A stretch of DNA of 64,000 nucleotides from the NCBI GenBank assembly GCA_947243845.1, contig CAMXIF010000001.1, positions 186,001 through 250,000 on the forward strand. Direction: 5' to 3'. The DNA comes from an uncultured bacterium. GTDB taxonomy: Bacteria > Bacillota > Clostridia > Lachnospirales > Lachnospiraceae. Below are positions 8,579 to 17,448 of the stretch, piece by piece. The notes beneath the pieces are model-generated. The model was not told the DNA's origin. It was given only the letters and a program-made list of their open reading frames with translations, and did not search any database. The stretch's first letter is position 1. Every line of letters begins with the position of its first letter. Made by a program: the position numbers and the translations under genes.

Positions 8579-9402
8579 TTGCCCTCATATAATTTCTGAT
8601 AATATTCGTCCACAAAATGTTCCACAAACGCTTCATCCAGATTCATGAACTTGTCATTAATCAGCGTCTTCATCTTCTCGGCTCTGAGAAAATACTTCTG
8701 TTCTTCCGGCAGTTCCTCTTTAAAAAGTTCCTGATCCAGCTGCGCGCCATTCAGATTCTCTTCACACCATCTTGTCATCTCTGCTAACAGTAAGTTTTCT
8801 GTCTTAGCCTTGCTGAATAAGATCTTGGAATTACGCATGGACAGAATCCCCAAAATGATAAAGAGGATAAACATGGCACCCATAATACCACATACCATGT
8901 ATTTGGTAATCCCACCATTGCGATACAGCGGCGTCATATTAAAAAAGATTAGGAGCACAGCTATAAAACCGATTCCGCCCACCACTAAAAGTGTATAGGC
9001 GGAAGACTTATTATCTTCTGCCCTGGCGGCACTGTTCTGATAATAATGACTGGAACCTGATTTTGTTTTCTCTTCGTCCTCCGTATCAACGGTATCTATC
9101 TCTTCTGGCTCCTGTGCCTCCTGCATCAGAAAAACCTGGGCAGCTTTTACGGCACTTTTCCTGTCACGGTCAAGAACGGCAAGCCGGTATACCCCTTCCT
9201 CCTCGTCCCGTGTAAGCTTTGTCTTTATCTTGGGATCTCCATAATCCAAAAACTCCTGCAGGCGTATCATCTTCTCCTGTTCCCCGAAGATAAAAGGCTG
9301 ATAATTCTCCTCTTCCAGGCTCTCCACAAGGGGAACTCTGCACTCCGCACAGGACTCAATTCCTTCCCGATACTCATTCTTACACACCGGACACCAGGGC
9401 AT
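8575..9402 (-). CDS. Zinc-ribbon membrane protein (DUF2007-like)
   Basis: 275 residues. The N-terminus carries a four-cysteine zinc ribbon (CPVCKNEY...CAECRVPL), followed by a roughly 60-residue segment resembling DUF2007 signal-transducing domains (LAVLDRDRKSAVKAAQVFL). An acidic linker and two membrane helices (about 138-158 and 165-190) come next, then a charged, helical C-terminal tail. No enzymatic motif is visible. A GGAGGG ribosome site precedes the ATG, and a sigma-A-type promoter sits about 65 bases upstream. The function is unknown; coupling to rlmH may be only positional. Confidence 0.7.
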   Translation of the reverse strand: MPWCPVCKNEYREGIESCAECRVPLVESLEEENYQPFIFGEQEKMIRLQEFLDYGDPKIKTKLTRDEEEGVYRLAVLDRDRKSAVKAAQVFLMQEAQEPEEIDTVDTEDEEKTKSGSSHYYQNSAARAEDNKSSAYTLLVVGGIGFIAVLLIFFNMTPLYRNGGITKYMVCGIMGAMFILFIILGILSMRNSKILFSKAKTENLLLAEMTRWCEENLNGAQLDQELFKEELPEEQKYFLRAEKMKTLINDKFMNLDEAFVEHFVDEYYQKLYEGK

Positions 9403-9464
9403 AACCTTACCCTCCTTATCTCACGAATTGGAAAACTTATCCAAAAAATGAACTGTACGGTTCT

Positions 9465-9493
9465 ATTTTATAATCATTTTGTACGAAATGCAA
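9465..9493 (-). promoter_or_regulatory. Sigma-A-type promoter before the zinc-ribbon/rlmH/pdp unit
   Basis: On the minus strand TTGCAT (9488-9493) and TAAAAT (9465-9470) are spaced by 17 bases. The box lies in the gap after the MORN-repeat gene and reads toward the zinc-ribbon gene starting at 9402. Confidence 0.5.
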
Positions 9494-9504
9494 CCATATC
9501 TGTC

Positions 9505-10671
9505 CTATTTTAACAATTCTCTCAGACCCTGATTCTTGTTTTCCGACTTATCAATATCCAAACAAAGGGATTTGTCGTCCCGGTTCTGCCATACGGAGCA
9601 TTCACCAATCGCACTCATATCCCGCCACAGAGTAAATACTCCTTTCTGTGCAACGCCGTTCCACTCTTCCACGGTACCGATATAATCAACTGTATTGGCA
9701 TACATATCACCATCGTAAAGTCCATCGGTGAAATTACCTACCACGTTCTGCAAGATTCTCGTGTTGCCCTCTAACTTGGAAATATCCACTTCAAAATGTT
9801 CCGCACCTTCACCATTGGGCAGATCATTGGCCCATTCACCGCTGTAACTGTGCGCCATATATTTACCCATGGCATTGGTCTTATTCCGCTGTCCGATATA
9901 ATATCTGAACCAACTGCCAGTGCCGCTCCTGACACCATGGCTCCAGTCTCCGTAATAGTAGCTGTTCTTTTCATAGATTGCCAACCCTTTTCCGTTCGGC
10001 CGTCCATCGCTATCCACATCACCCTTATAGTAGAACCGGCCGCTTCCCTCCAGTTCCTTAGATAATTTTACATAACGTTTCAGATGGGCAAGATCCCAGA
10101 TGGCATCCTGTTTATTATCCGCAAAATAAGGCAGGGCCTCATTTAATATAAATTCTTTGGTGTAGGACTCATCATTTTCATCCTCAACATCGACTACCAC
10201 AGCGGTTTTATCCTTGTCTGCCGACTCCGGGGTTTCTGTCGTTATTGGCTCTTCCTCCGCTTCCGGCTCTTCTTCCTCTTCTTCCACCACTTGCTCCTTT
10301 GCCGGCGGTGTTACCACAATGGCATCCGTAACCTTATCGCTGTTGGTATCCTTTTCCTTATCTTTCTGTTCTTCCGCGTATTCTGTGATACTTTGCTGAA
10401 GATCAGCTTCTGTGTCCGTCTGTTTCGCAGCTTCCCTGGACGGCATAATCACCAGGAGCACAAAAATGCAGATAAGAAGGACTACGATAATTCCCATAAG
10501 CACTGTAGTCATATAGGGTTTTTGCAGGAAATCCTGCAGCCCTCCCCGTTCTTCTTCCTCTTCCTCCTCCGACTCATTCAAATCCATCATCTCCAGATCA
10601 TCTTCTTGCTGTGACTGCAAGTCCTCCAGCTGATCCTTATCCTTATTATTCTTTCTCTCCATCAGATTCAT
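9505..10671 (-). CDS. Membrane-anchored MORN-repeat protein
   Basis: 388 residues from the ATG at 10671, chosen because the 14 upstream codons (MVCCYRNWERNVCR) do not look like a protein start and an AAAGGA lies just before it. The N-terminus is highly acidic and cytoplasmic, a single membrane helix follows (VLMGIIVVLLICIFVLLVIM, about 60-80), then a long Glu/Thr-rich extracytoplasmic linker. The C-terminal half holds MORN-like repeats (GRFYYKGDVDSDGRPNGKGL, YYYGDWSHGVRSGTG, YSGEWANDLPNGEG). MORN repeats are scaffolding or lipid-contact modules; no catalytic motif is visible. Function unknown. Confidence 0.75.
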   Translation of the reverse strand: MNLMERKNNKDKDQLEDLQSQQEDDLEMMDLNESEEEEEEERGGLQDFLQKPYMTTVLMGIIVVLLICIFVLLVIMPSREAAKQTDTEADLQQSITEYAEEQKDKEKDTNSDKVTDAIVVTPPAKEQVVEEEEEEPEAEEEPITTETPESADKDKTAVVVDVEDENDESYTKEFILNEALPYFADNKQDAIWDLAHLKRYVKLSKELEGSGRFYYKGDVDSDGRPNGKGLAIYEKNSYYYGDWSHGVRSGTGSWFRYYIGQRNKTNAMGKYMAHSYSGEWANDLPNGEGAEHFEVDISKLEGNTRILQNVVGNFTDGLYDGDMYANTVDYIGTVEEWNGVAQKGVFTLWRDMSAIGECSVWQNRDDKSLCLDIDKSENKNQGLRELLK

Positions 10672-10847
10672 ACGACATACATTCCTTTCCCAGTTCCTGT
10701 AACAGCAAACCATATAATTGCTGTTACATAACGTCTGCTTTTCCAGACACTACCCCAACCTGCTTTCTATCATACAGGATAATCCTTAAATAAGGCTCAT
10801 ACAAATTATTAAGAATTTCTTATTTAAATCGGGCAGGCGCGATCGCG

Positions 10848-10886
10848 AGTTCCGCTTCACAGCCTCAGATATGCGCAGGATTCACC
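10848..10886 (+). repeat. Dispersed hairpin element, copy C
   Basis: This stretch shares the sequence TTCYGCTTCACAGNCTC and then RATATGYG..GGA with copies at 31164-31204 (A) and 51529-51566 (B). It lies inside an outer inverted repeat, CGGGCAGGC at 10830-10838 and GCCTGCCCG at 10899-10907, in the spacer between nfnB and the MORN gene. Orientation here is opposite to both neighbouring genes. Nature (mobile, regulatory RNA, or relic) is not known. Confidence 0.5.
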
Positions 10887-10889
10887 TAA

Positions 10890-10929
10890 ATAATAGAAGC
10901 CTGCCCGCCAGATGGCAGTAGACAGGCTT
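10890..10929 (-). terminator. Terminator of nfnAB
   Basis: On the minus strand AAGCCTGTC pairs with GGCAGGCTT (arms 10921-10929 and 10897-10905), followed by the T-rich TTCTATTATTT. It begins 25 bases after the nfnB stop. The second arm can also pair with CGGGCAGGC further on (10830-10838), so two mutually exclusive stems are possible. Confidence 0.55.
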
Positions 10930-10953
10930 TCTACGATATTTTACATAACTGAT

Positions 10954-12345
10954 TTATTTCCCGGAAAGATAAGCATCGATACCTTTCGCCGCCGCCTTAC
11001 CGGCACCCATAGCCAAGATTACTGTCGCCGCACCGGTCACTGCATCACCGCCCGCATAAACGCCTTCTTTGGTGGTCTTTCCGAAATCTTCCTCCGCCAC
11101 AATACATTTATACTTATTGACATCCAGCCCCTTTGTCGTGGAAGAGATCAGCGGATTAGGGGACGTTCCCAGAGACATGATAACGGTATCTACCTCCATC
11201 ACAAATTCGGAACCCTCTATTACCACTGGACGGCGTCTGCCGGATGCATCCGGCTCACCCAGTTCCATCCGCACACATCTCATGCCGGATACCCAGCCAT
11301 TCTCATCTTCCAGAATCTCTGTGGGATTAGTGAGAAGGTCAAAGATAATGCCCTCTTCCTTCGCGTGATGCACTTCCTCCACACGGGCGGGAAGTTCTTC
11401 CTCACTCCTGCGGTATACGATATGCACCTCCGCTCCCAGACGAAGCGCCGTTCTGGCTGCATCCATGGCCACATTACCACCTCCTACCACGGCTACCTTC
11501 TTACCATACATAATCGGCGTATTGGATTCTTCATCAAAGGCTTTCATCAGATTGCTTCTGGTCAGATACTCATTGGCGGAAAATACGCCCAATGCCTGTT
11601 CTCCCGGAATCCCCATGAATTTGGGAAGGCCGGCTCCGGAACCGATGAAAACCGCATCAAATCCTTCTTCCTCCAGAAGTTCGTCTATGGTGACAGATTT
11701 ACCCACTACCACATTGGTCTCTATCTTCACACCCAGCGCTCTCACATTGTCAATCTCTTTCGCCACTACGTCCTGTTTCGGAAGACGGAACTCCGGAATC
11801 CCGTATACCAGCACGCCGCCTGGCTCATGAAGGGCTTCAAAAATGGTCACCTCATAACCCATCTTGGCCAAATCACCTGCACAGGTCAACCCTGCAGGTC
11901 CAGAGCCAATTACGGCTACCCGTTTATTTTTCTTTTCCTTGGCGCCTTCCGGTTTGATGTTGTTCTCTCTGGCCCAATCTGCCACAAAACGTTCCAATTT
12001 ACCGATGGAGATAGGCTCTCCCTTGATGCCGCGGATACACTTGCCCTCACACTGACTCTCCTGGGGACATACACGCCCGCAGACTGCCGGAAGCGCAGAC
12101 GCTTCGCTGATCACCTGATATGCTGCAGCGATATCGCCTTCGTTTACTTTCTCGATAAATCCAGGAATGTCAATGGCCACCGGGCATCCCTTGATACATT
12201 GGGCATTTTTACAGTTGATACAGCGTGCTGCCTCGCACATCGCCTCTTCTTTATCATAACCAAGACATACTTCTTCAAAATTCGTTGCACGTACCTTCGC
12301 ATCCTGTTCGCGTACAGGCACTTTCTTTAACACATCTGTTGTCAT
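10954..12345 (-). CDS. nfnB: NADP-binding large subunit of electron-bifurcating transhydrogenase NfnAB (GltA-like)
   Basis: 463 residues. N-terminal cysteine clusters (CINCKNAQCIKGCP and CGRVCPQESQCEGKC) bind two [4Fe-4S] centres; next come a FAD site (VIGSGPAGLTCAG) and an NADPH site (VVGGGNVAMDAA). This architecture is shared with glutamate synthase small subunits, but the gene sits directly after an NfnA-type partner, with a four-base ATGA overlap, and no glutamate synthase large subunit is nearby. NfnAB couples NADH and reduced ferredoxin oxidation to reduction of two NADP+ in the cytoplasm of anaerobes. A terminator follows. Confidence 0.88.
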   Translation of the reverse strand: MTTDVLKKVPVREQDAKVRATNFEEVCLGYDKEEAMCEAARCINCKNAQCIKGCPVAIDIPGFIEKVNEGDIAAAYQVISEASALPAVCGRVCPQESQCEGKCIRGIKGEPISIGKLERFVADWARENNIKPEGAKEKKNKRVAVIGSGPAGLTCAGDLAKMGYEVTIFEALHEPGGVLVYGIPEFRLPKQDVVAKEIDNVRALGVKIETNVVVGKSVTIDELLEEEGFDAVFIGSGAGLPKFMGIPGEQALGVFSANEYLTRSNLMKAFDEESNTPIMYGKKVAVVGGGNVAMDAARTALRLGAEVHIVYRRSEEELPARVEEVHHAKEEGIIFDLLTNPTEILEDENGWVSGMRCVRMELGEPDASGRRRPVVIEGSEFVMEVDTVIMSLGTSPNPLISSTTKGLDVNKYKCIVAEEDFGKTTKEGVYAGGDAVTGAATVILAMGAGKAAAKGIDAYLSGK

Positions 12346-13235
12346 TCTTCATTCCCTCCGCAGTTTCCGCATCCGCCATGATGGGTATTCCCCTCTTTGG
12401 CCTTCAAAAATGCTCTGCCTTCCCGTGTTTTATACATCTGCTGGCGTTTCATTGCCTGATCAAAATCTACTTTATGTCCGTCAAATTCCGGTCCGTCCAC
12501 GCAGGCAAACTTCACTTCCCCGTCCACTGTCAGACGACAGGCGCCGCACATGCCGGTACCGTCCACCATAATCGGATTCATGCTGACAATGGTGGGCAGG
12601 TCATACTTTTGTGTGGTCAGGCAGACAAATTTCATCATGATCATAGGACCGATAGCCACGCATACATCGTACTGCTTTCCTTCCTGTCCGATCAAATCAT
12701 CAATCACCTTAGTCACCATACCATTTCTGCCATAGGAACCATCATCTGTGGTGATATAGAGATTCCCGGCAACAGCCTTCATCTCCTCCTCCATAATAAG
12801 CAGGTCTTTGGTCTTTGCACCCACGATAACGTCCGCAGCAATCCCTCTTTCATGCAGCCATTTCACCTGAGGATAGACCGGTGCCGTACCAAGACCACCT
12901 GCCACAAACAGAATCTTTTTATTTTTTAAACTGTCCAGATCCTCGCTAACGAACTCTGAAGCACAGCCAAGAGGTCCCACAAAATCATGAAAACTGTCTC
13001 CTGTCTGCAGCTGTTTCATCATTTCCGTAGCAGCGCCCACCACCTGAAATACAATGGTGATCGTCCCTTTATCCCTGTCGTAATCACAGATTGTCAATGG
13101 AATACGTTCTCCATCTTCATCCATTCTGACGATAATGAACTGTCCCGGCTGACAGGACTTTGCCACCCGAGGCGCCTCCACATCCATAAGGTAGATGTTA
13201 GTCGTCAGTTCTTCTGCCTTTATGATCTTATACAT
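12342..13235 (-). CDS. nfnA: FAD/NAD-binding small subunit of NfnAB
   Basis: 297 residues with the dihydroorotate dehydrogenase electron-transfer subunit fold: a FAD-binding barrel (GERIPLTICDYD), an NAD site (VAGGLGTAPVYP), and a [2Fe-2S] cysteine set DGTGMCGACRL...FACVDGPEF near residues 220-245. The tail HHGGCGNCGGNEE adds extra cysteines and histidines after the usual end. It provides the NADH-side flavin and cluster of the bifurcating NfnAB complex. A GGGAGG site precedes the ATG and a clean sigma-A promoter lies about 60 bases upstream. Confidence 0.88.
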   Translation of the reverse strand: MYKIIKAEELTTNIYLMDVEAPRVAKSCQPGQFIIVRMDEDGERIPLTICDYDRDKGTITIVFQVVGAATEMMKQLQTGDSFHDFVGPLGCASEFVSEDLDSLKNKKILFVAGGLGTAPVYPQVKWLHERGIAADVIVGAKTKDLLIMEEEMKAVAGNLYITTDDGSYGRNGMVTKVIDDLIGQEGKQYDVCVAIGPMIMMKFVCLTTQKYDLPTIVSMNPIMVDGTGMCGACRLTVDGEVKFACVDGPEFDGHKVDFDQAMKRQQMYKTREGRAFLKAKEGNTHHGGCGNCGGNEE

Positions 13236-13292
13236 CTTACTTATCCTCCCTGTCTAATGTCCCACATTCCTTTCAAATCTTGTCCGTAGACT

Positions 13293-13321
13293 ATCATATA
13301 GGAACTTTCGACCTTTTGCAA
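13293..13321 (-). promoter_or_regulatory. Sigma-A promoter of nfnAB
   Basis: Minus-strand TTGCAA (13316-13321), 17-base spacer, TATGAT (13293-13298). It lies just after the stop codon of the upstream gene, so nfnAB can be expressed on its own. No Rex-type palindrome is evident around it. Confidence 0.55.
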
Positions 13322-13326
13322 TAGTT

Positions 13327-14763
13327 TTATATTGGATTCGCCACAAAGTTTCCTTTCGTGTCATAGCTTAGCTGCGCCGCTTCTCCCGTGTAAACCTGTA
13401 CCAGGAACACTTTGTCTGTACGGCTCAAAATGCCCGTACCATCATCGTAATACTCATAAATCGTATAATAATCCTGTCCGCCCACCAGAAGCACGGAACT
13501 GAATTGATAACTCAAGGTGCCGTTCTGCCGTTTGTTATGTCCCGCCGCATCTTCCAGATATTCGGTTTCCACCAGCCTTGTCACAAGATTTATAACCGCC
13601 TGTCCGGTACTGATTGCACCACGCAGTCTCAGGTTGTAGGTACGCAGGGTCACATCGCTGGAAATGCCTTCCTCACTGATATTGACAAACTTAAACAGTG
13701 TGGTTCCAAGCGGCATCGGAATAGGGCCTGTATAGGGCACGCTGTCCGCTGTAGGCTCTGATTCATCTGTGGTATAATAAACCTTACATCCTTCCGCTTC
13801 CTCCACGGCAATCATCATAGCGTGAGAATACTCCCCACTGTATAGTTCCACTTCCGGTGCAGTGGGAACCGACAGATTGATGGTGTAAGTCTTTGAGACC
13901 ACCTCGCTCTCAATACCATAATCATTTACAAAGAAAGCGCTGATGGTATATTCCCCGGTCTCCAGAAAAATAGGAGCCGTATATATCTGACTGTTCTTAT
14001 TTGGTTTGGAACCATCTGTGGTATAGTAAATCGTGCCCGCCGTGTTAGAACTTAATTTTAACGGGATTACTTCCGCATAACTGCCCTCCACATAACTAAA
14101 CTCCGGCTCCATGGCCAGATAACTCTGGAATATCGTCACAATCCGTTCATCCGGACAGCTGCGCAAAAGTTCATTGATCTTGTCGTACTCACCCATATTG
14201 GCATAGATGGTAACCGTCTTATCATAGGCTTCCTCCACCTCTTCATAAGTATAACTTCCCTCGCTGATAATGCGCATTAGTGCAGACAATGCCGCCTCGT
14301 TATCTTCCTGCAGATAATAATAGTCCGCTTCCAAAAACAGAAGTTCTGCCATTTCCGGATGCTGTGCATAAGCTGTTTCCAGACAGGCAACGGCCTCCCC
14401 ATAAGCACCCCGTTCCGCAAAGGACTTGGCCTTGTCAATCTGATATTCCACTGTCTGTATATGATAGGAATAGAGAGCATATGATATCAGGGCAACCAGA
14501 AATAACATGATCAGGCTAAACATCACCCATATCTTTTTATTGCCAGTGCCCGGTTCCTCCAGCTGCTCTGTTACCATCTTGTCCATATCCGGCATTTCTT
14601 CTGTGTCTTTTCCCTCCTGCATGGATGCCAGCGTGGACAGTGTTTCTGTTATACTGTTTTCTATCTCAGGTTCAAAATCCGGTACGATCCGAATCTCCTC
14701 TCCGCAAGTTTCACAGATCAGATGACCTTCTTTCAGTTCATTTCCACAATGGGGGCACTTCAT
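13327..14763 (-). CDS. Zinc-ribbon, TPR and chitobiase-C-type domain membrane protein
   Basis: 478 residues. An N-terminal zinc ribbon (CPHCGNEL...CETCGEEI) is followed by a membrane helix at about 80-100 (WVMFSLIMLFLVALISYALY), then a TPR-like helical stretch (about 108-210), and two beta-rich repeats each with TIYYTTDGSKPN or VYYTTDESEPT (about 235-295 and 310-375), the signature of the chitobiase/beta-hexosaminidase C-terminal domain. The C-terminal 90 residues are unassigned. The layout suggests an envelope protein with a cytoplasmic ribbon and extracellular binding repeats. It starts 32 bases after folD; the function is unknown. Confidence 0.75.
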   Translation of the reverse strand: MKCPHCGNELKEGHLICETCGEEIRIVPDFEPEIENSITETLSTLASMQEGKDTEEMPDMDKMVTEQLEEPGTGNKKIWVMFSLIMLFLVALISYALYSYHIQTVEYQIDKAKSFAERGAYGEAVACLETAYAQHPEMAELLFLEADYYYLQEDNEAALSALMRIISEGSYTYEEVEEAYDKTVTIYANMGEYDKINELLRSCPDERIVTIFQSYLAMEPEFSYVEGSYAEVIPLKLSSNTAGTIYYTTDGSKPNKNSQIYTAPIFLETGEYTISAFFVNDYGIESEVVSKTYTINLSVPTAPEVELYSGEYSHAMMIAVEEAEGCKVYYTTDESEPTADSVPYTGPIPMPLGTTLFKFVNISEEGISSDVTLRTYNLRLRGAISTGQAVINLVTRLVETEYLEDAAGHNKRQNGTLSYQFSSVLLVGGQDYYTIYEYYDDGTGILSRTDKVFLVQVYTGEAAQLSYDTKGNFVANPI

Positions 14764-14795
14764 AGGCCGTTCCCTCTTTCTACGTTAACCGGTCA

Positions 14796-15638
14796 TCACT
14801 GTAGTTCTATTGACCGTACACAATTATACATCAACATGGCGATCGTCATCGGCCCCACTCCGCCGGGAACCGGCGTAATCGCACTGCAGACAGGAGCCAC
14901 ATCTTCATAATCCACATCTCCACACAATTTGTTGTTCTCATTGCGGTGAATCCCCACATCAATCACCACCGCACCATCTTTCACATACTCTTTTGTGATC
15001 ATCTTCGGTCTTCCGATCGCAACCACCAGAATATCCGCCCGCCGTGTGACCTCTTTTAAATCACGAGTCCTGGAATGTGTCACTGTCACTGTACCATTTT
15101 CACGAAGCAGCAGAATTGCCATCGGCTTGCCCACAATATTGCTTCTGCCAATGACCACACACTCTTTCCCTGCAATCTCAATCCCCGAACGTTTTAGAAG
15201 TTCTATGATTCCCGCCGGCGTACAGGACACAAACCCCGGCTGACCGATACACAACGCGCCCACACTCTGGGGATGAAAACCATCCACATCCTTCTTCGGA
15301 TCAATAGCCTGTATCACAGCGTCCTCGTCAATATGTCCCGGAAGCGGCAGCTGTACCAGTATACCGTTCACCTCCGGTTTCTTATTTAACTCATCGATCA
15401 GGGAAAGCAGTTCTGCCTGGGAAGTCTCCTCCGGCAATTCATACGCAAGAGATTCAATCCCAACATAGGCGCATGCTTTCTTCTTATTACCCACATAAAC
15501 ACTGGATGCCGGATCCGCACCAACCTGGATTACCGCAAGACATACTGTGGTTCCCTGTTCTTTCAATTTGGCAACTTTTTCCTTCACCTCATCCTTAATC
15601 TGCGCAGATATCAGTTTGCCGTCAATTACCTGTGGCAT
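14796..15638 (-). CDS. folD: Bifunctional methylenetetrahydrofolate dehydrogenase/cyclohydrolase FolD
   Basis: 280 residues. The catalytic Lys lies in SSVYVGNKKKACAYVGI (about residue 55), the NADP-binding segment reads GRSNIVGKPMAILLL, and the family ends with PGGVGPMTIAMLM. FolD converts 5,10-methylene-THF to 10-formyl-THF through methenyl-THF. It lies 58 bases after fhs, which makes the same product from formate, so the two form a one-carbon module in this anaerobe. Confidence 0.97.
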   Translation of the reverse strand: MPQVIDGKLISAQIKDEVKEKVAKLKEQGTTVCLAVIQVGADPASSVYVGNKKKACAYVGIESLAYELPEETSQAELLSLIDELNKKPEVNGILVQLPLPGHIDEDAVIQAIDPKKDVDGFHPQSVGALCIGQPGFVSCTPAGIIELLKRSGIEIAGKECVVIGRSNIVGKPMAILLLRENGTVTVTHSRTRDLKEVTRRADILVVAIGRPKMITKEYVKDGAVVIDVGIHRNENNKLCGDVDYEDVAPVCSAITPVPGGVGPMTIAMLMYNCVRSIELQ

Positions 15639-15696
15639 AAAGCTGTCACACTCCCTTCTCTTTTCACTCCAACTACACTCTATATCTCATACGATG

Positions 15697-17367
15697 CTAA
15701 AATAATCCTGTTATTTTTCCGTTTTCCTCTACATCAATTTGATAGGCGGCCGGTTTCTTGGGCAGCCCCGGCATGGTCATGACATCCCCTGTCAACACCA
15801 CCACAAATCCTGCCCCGGCAGATACATACACCTCCCGCACTCGCATCTCAAATCCGACAGGTCTTCCAAGCAGGCTGGGATCGTCTGAGAGAGAATACTG
15901 TGTCTTGGCCATACATACAGGCAGTTTTCCAAAGCCCATTTCCTCAAGTCGTGCAAGTTGTCTTCTCGCTGCCGGTGCATAGGATACGCTGCCGGCACCA
16001 TAAACCTGTGAAGCCACAGTCTCAATCTTTTCCATTAATGGCATGTCATCCGCATATATGGGCTGAAAATGGCTTTCCTTATGCTCCAAAGTATACAGTA
16101 CTTTCTCGGCTAACTCCCTGCCGCCGTTTCCGCCCTGTTCCCAGACTCTCGCCAGAGCAAACTCACAATTTCTGTCTTCGCAAAACTTTTTCACAAAAGA
16201 AATCTCTGCCTGGGTATCCGATACAAAGGCATTCAGGGCTACTACCACAGGAACCCCATATTTATGTAAGGTTTCAATATGCTTCTCCAGATTGACAATA
16301 CCGTCCTGCAAAGCCTTTACATTTTCTTCCGAAAGGTTTTCCTTGGAAATGCCGCCATTATATTTCAGCGCTCGGATTGTAGCCACCAGCACCACCGCAT
16401 CGGGTTTCAGGTGCGCCATCCGGCACTTAATATCAAAAAACTTTTCAGCCCCCAAATCCGCACCGAATCCAGCTTCTGTGATCACATAGTCCGCCATCTT
16501 CAGGGCCGTCTTTGTGGCCCTTACAGAATTACAGCCATGGGCAATATTCGCAAAGGGGCCGCCATGAACCAGCGCCGGCGTATGCTCCAGTGTCTGGATC
16601 AGATTCGGCTTCATAGCATCCTTCAAAAGCGCCGCCATCGCTCCCACAGCCTGCAGGTCATTGGCCGTCACCGGCTCTCCCTTAAAGTTATAAGCTACTA
16701 TAATTTTTCCAAGCCGTTCTTTCAAATCTTTGATATCTGCAGCGAGACATAGTATGGCCATGATTTCCGAAGCGACTGTAATTACAAAATGATCCTCCCG
16801 CACCATGCCGTCCGCCTTGCTGCCAAGTCCGACTACCACATTCCTGAGCGCTCTGTCGTTCATATCCAGACACCGTTTCCAGACAATCTGCCTGGGATCG
16901 ATACCCAATTCATTGCCCTGCTGGATATGATTATCCAAAAGCGCTGCCAGCAGATTATTGGCGGAAGTGATGGCATGAAAATCCCCCGTAAAATGAAGGT
17001 TTAATTCTTCCATTGGCACGACCTGAGAATAGCCGCCGCCGGCCGCTCCTCCCTTAATGCCAAAACAGGGACCTAAAGAAGGCTCTCTGAGTGCAATGAC
17101 CGCCTTTTTCCCCATCCTGCCAAAAGCCTGCCCAAGCCCAACCGTGATGGTTGTTTTACCTTCACCTGCTGGAGTTGGATTAATGGCCGTCACCAATATC
17201 AAACGTCCGTCCGGCTGTTCCCTGACCGCCTCTATGTATTCATCTGAAATCTTGGCTTTATATTTTCCATACAATTCCAGATCATCCGCCCCGATACCGA
17301 TTCGCCCCGCAACATCGACTATGGGGATAAGTTCAGCCTCCTGCGCAATCTCAATATCTGTCTTCAT
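15697..17367 (-). CDS. fhs: Formate-tetrahydrofolate ligase
   Basis: 556 residues, the exact family length, when started at the ATG at 17367. An in-frame GTG two codons earlier is only 2 bases from the AAAGGCGG ribosome site, so the ATG is better. The nucleotide-binding loop is [19 protein letters not shown] (about 65-83) and the C-terminus keeps the family's [15 protein letters not shown]. It makes 10-formyl-THF from formate, ATP and THF. It stands between spoIIIE and folD; a THF riboswitch upstream was looked for and not seen. Confidence 0.97.
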   Translation of the reverse strand: MKTDIEIAQEAELIPIVDVAGRIGIGADDLELYGKYKAKISDEYIEAVREQPDGRLILVTAINPTPAGEGKTTITVGLGQAFGRMGKKAVIALREPSLGPCFGIKGGAAGGGYSQVVPMEELNLHFTGDFHAITSANNLLAALLDNHIQQGNELGIDPRQIVWKRCLDMNDRALRNVVVGLGSKADGMVREDHFVITVASEIMAILCLAADIKDLKERLGKIIVAYNFKGEPVTANDLQAVGAMAALLKDAMKPNLIQTLEHTPALVHGGPFANIAHGCNSVRATKTALKMADYVITEAGFGADLGAEKFFDIKCRMAHLKPDAVVLVATIRALKYNGGISKENLSEENVKALQDGIVNLEKHIETLHKYGVPVVVALNAFVSDTQAEISFVKKFCEDRNCEFALARVWEQGGNGGRELAEKVLYTLEHKESHFQPIYADDMPLMEKIETVASQVYGAGSVSYAPAARRQLARLEEMGFGKLPVCMAKTQYSLSDDPSLLGRPVGFEMRVREVYVSAGAGFVVVLTGDVMTMPGLPKKPAAYQIDVEENGKITGLF

Positions 17368-17448
17368 TGCCACGTCCGCCTTTCTTTTTCAAATTATTCG
17401 TGTCATTGCAGTTCCTGTAATACGGCTTCCGCTCTTTTCACGATATTG

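Noticed and set aside
10912..12330. Long plus-strand open frame of 472 codons
   Set aside because: It lies fully opposite nfnB, whose cofactor motifs are clear. The translated sequence is rich in His, Arg and Cys and has no recognisable domain, as expected for an antisense shadow.
15697..17448. Tetrahydrofolate riboswitch before fhs
   Set aside because: The gap of about 80 bases is too short and shows no conserved fold; transcription likely comes through from spoIIIE.
17401..17448. Short frame VKRAEAVLQELQ after spoIIIE
   Set aside because: Twelve codons from a GTG without ribosome site; coding-like in appearance but too short to support.
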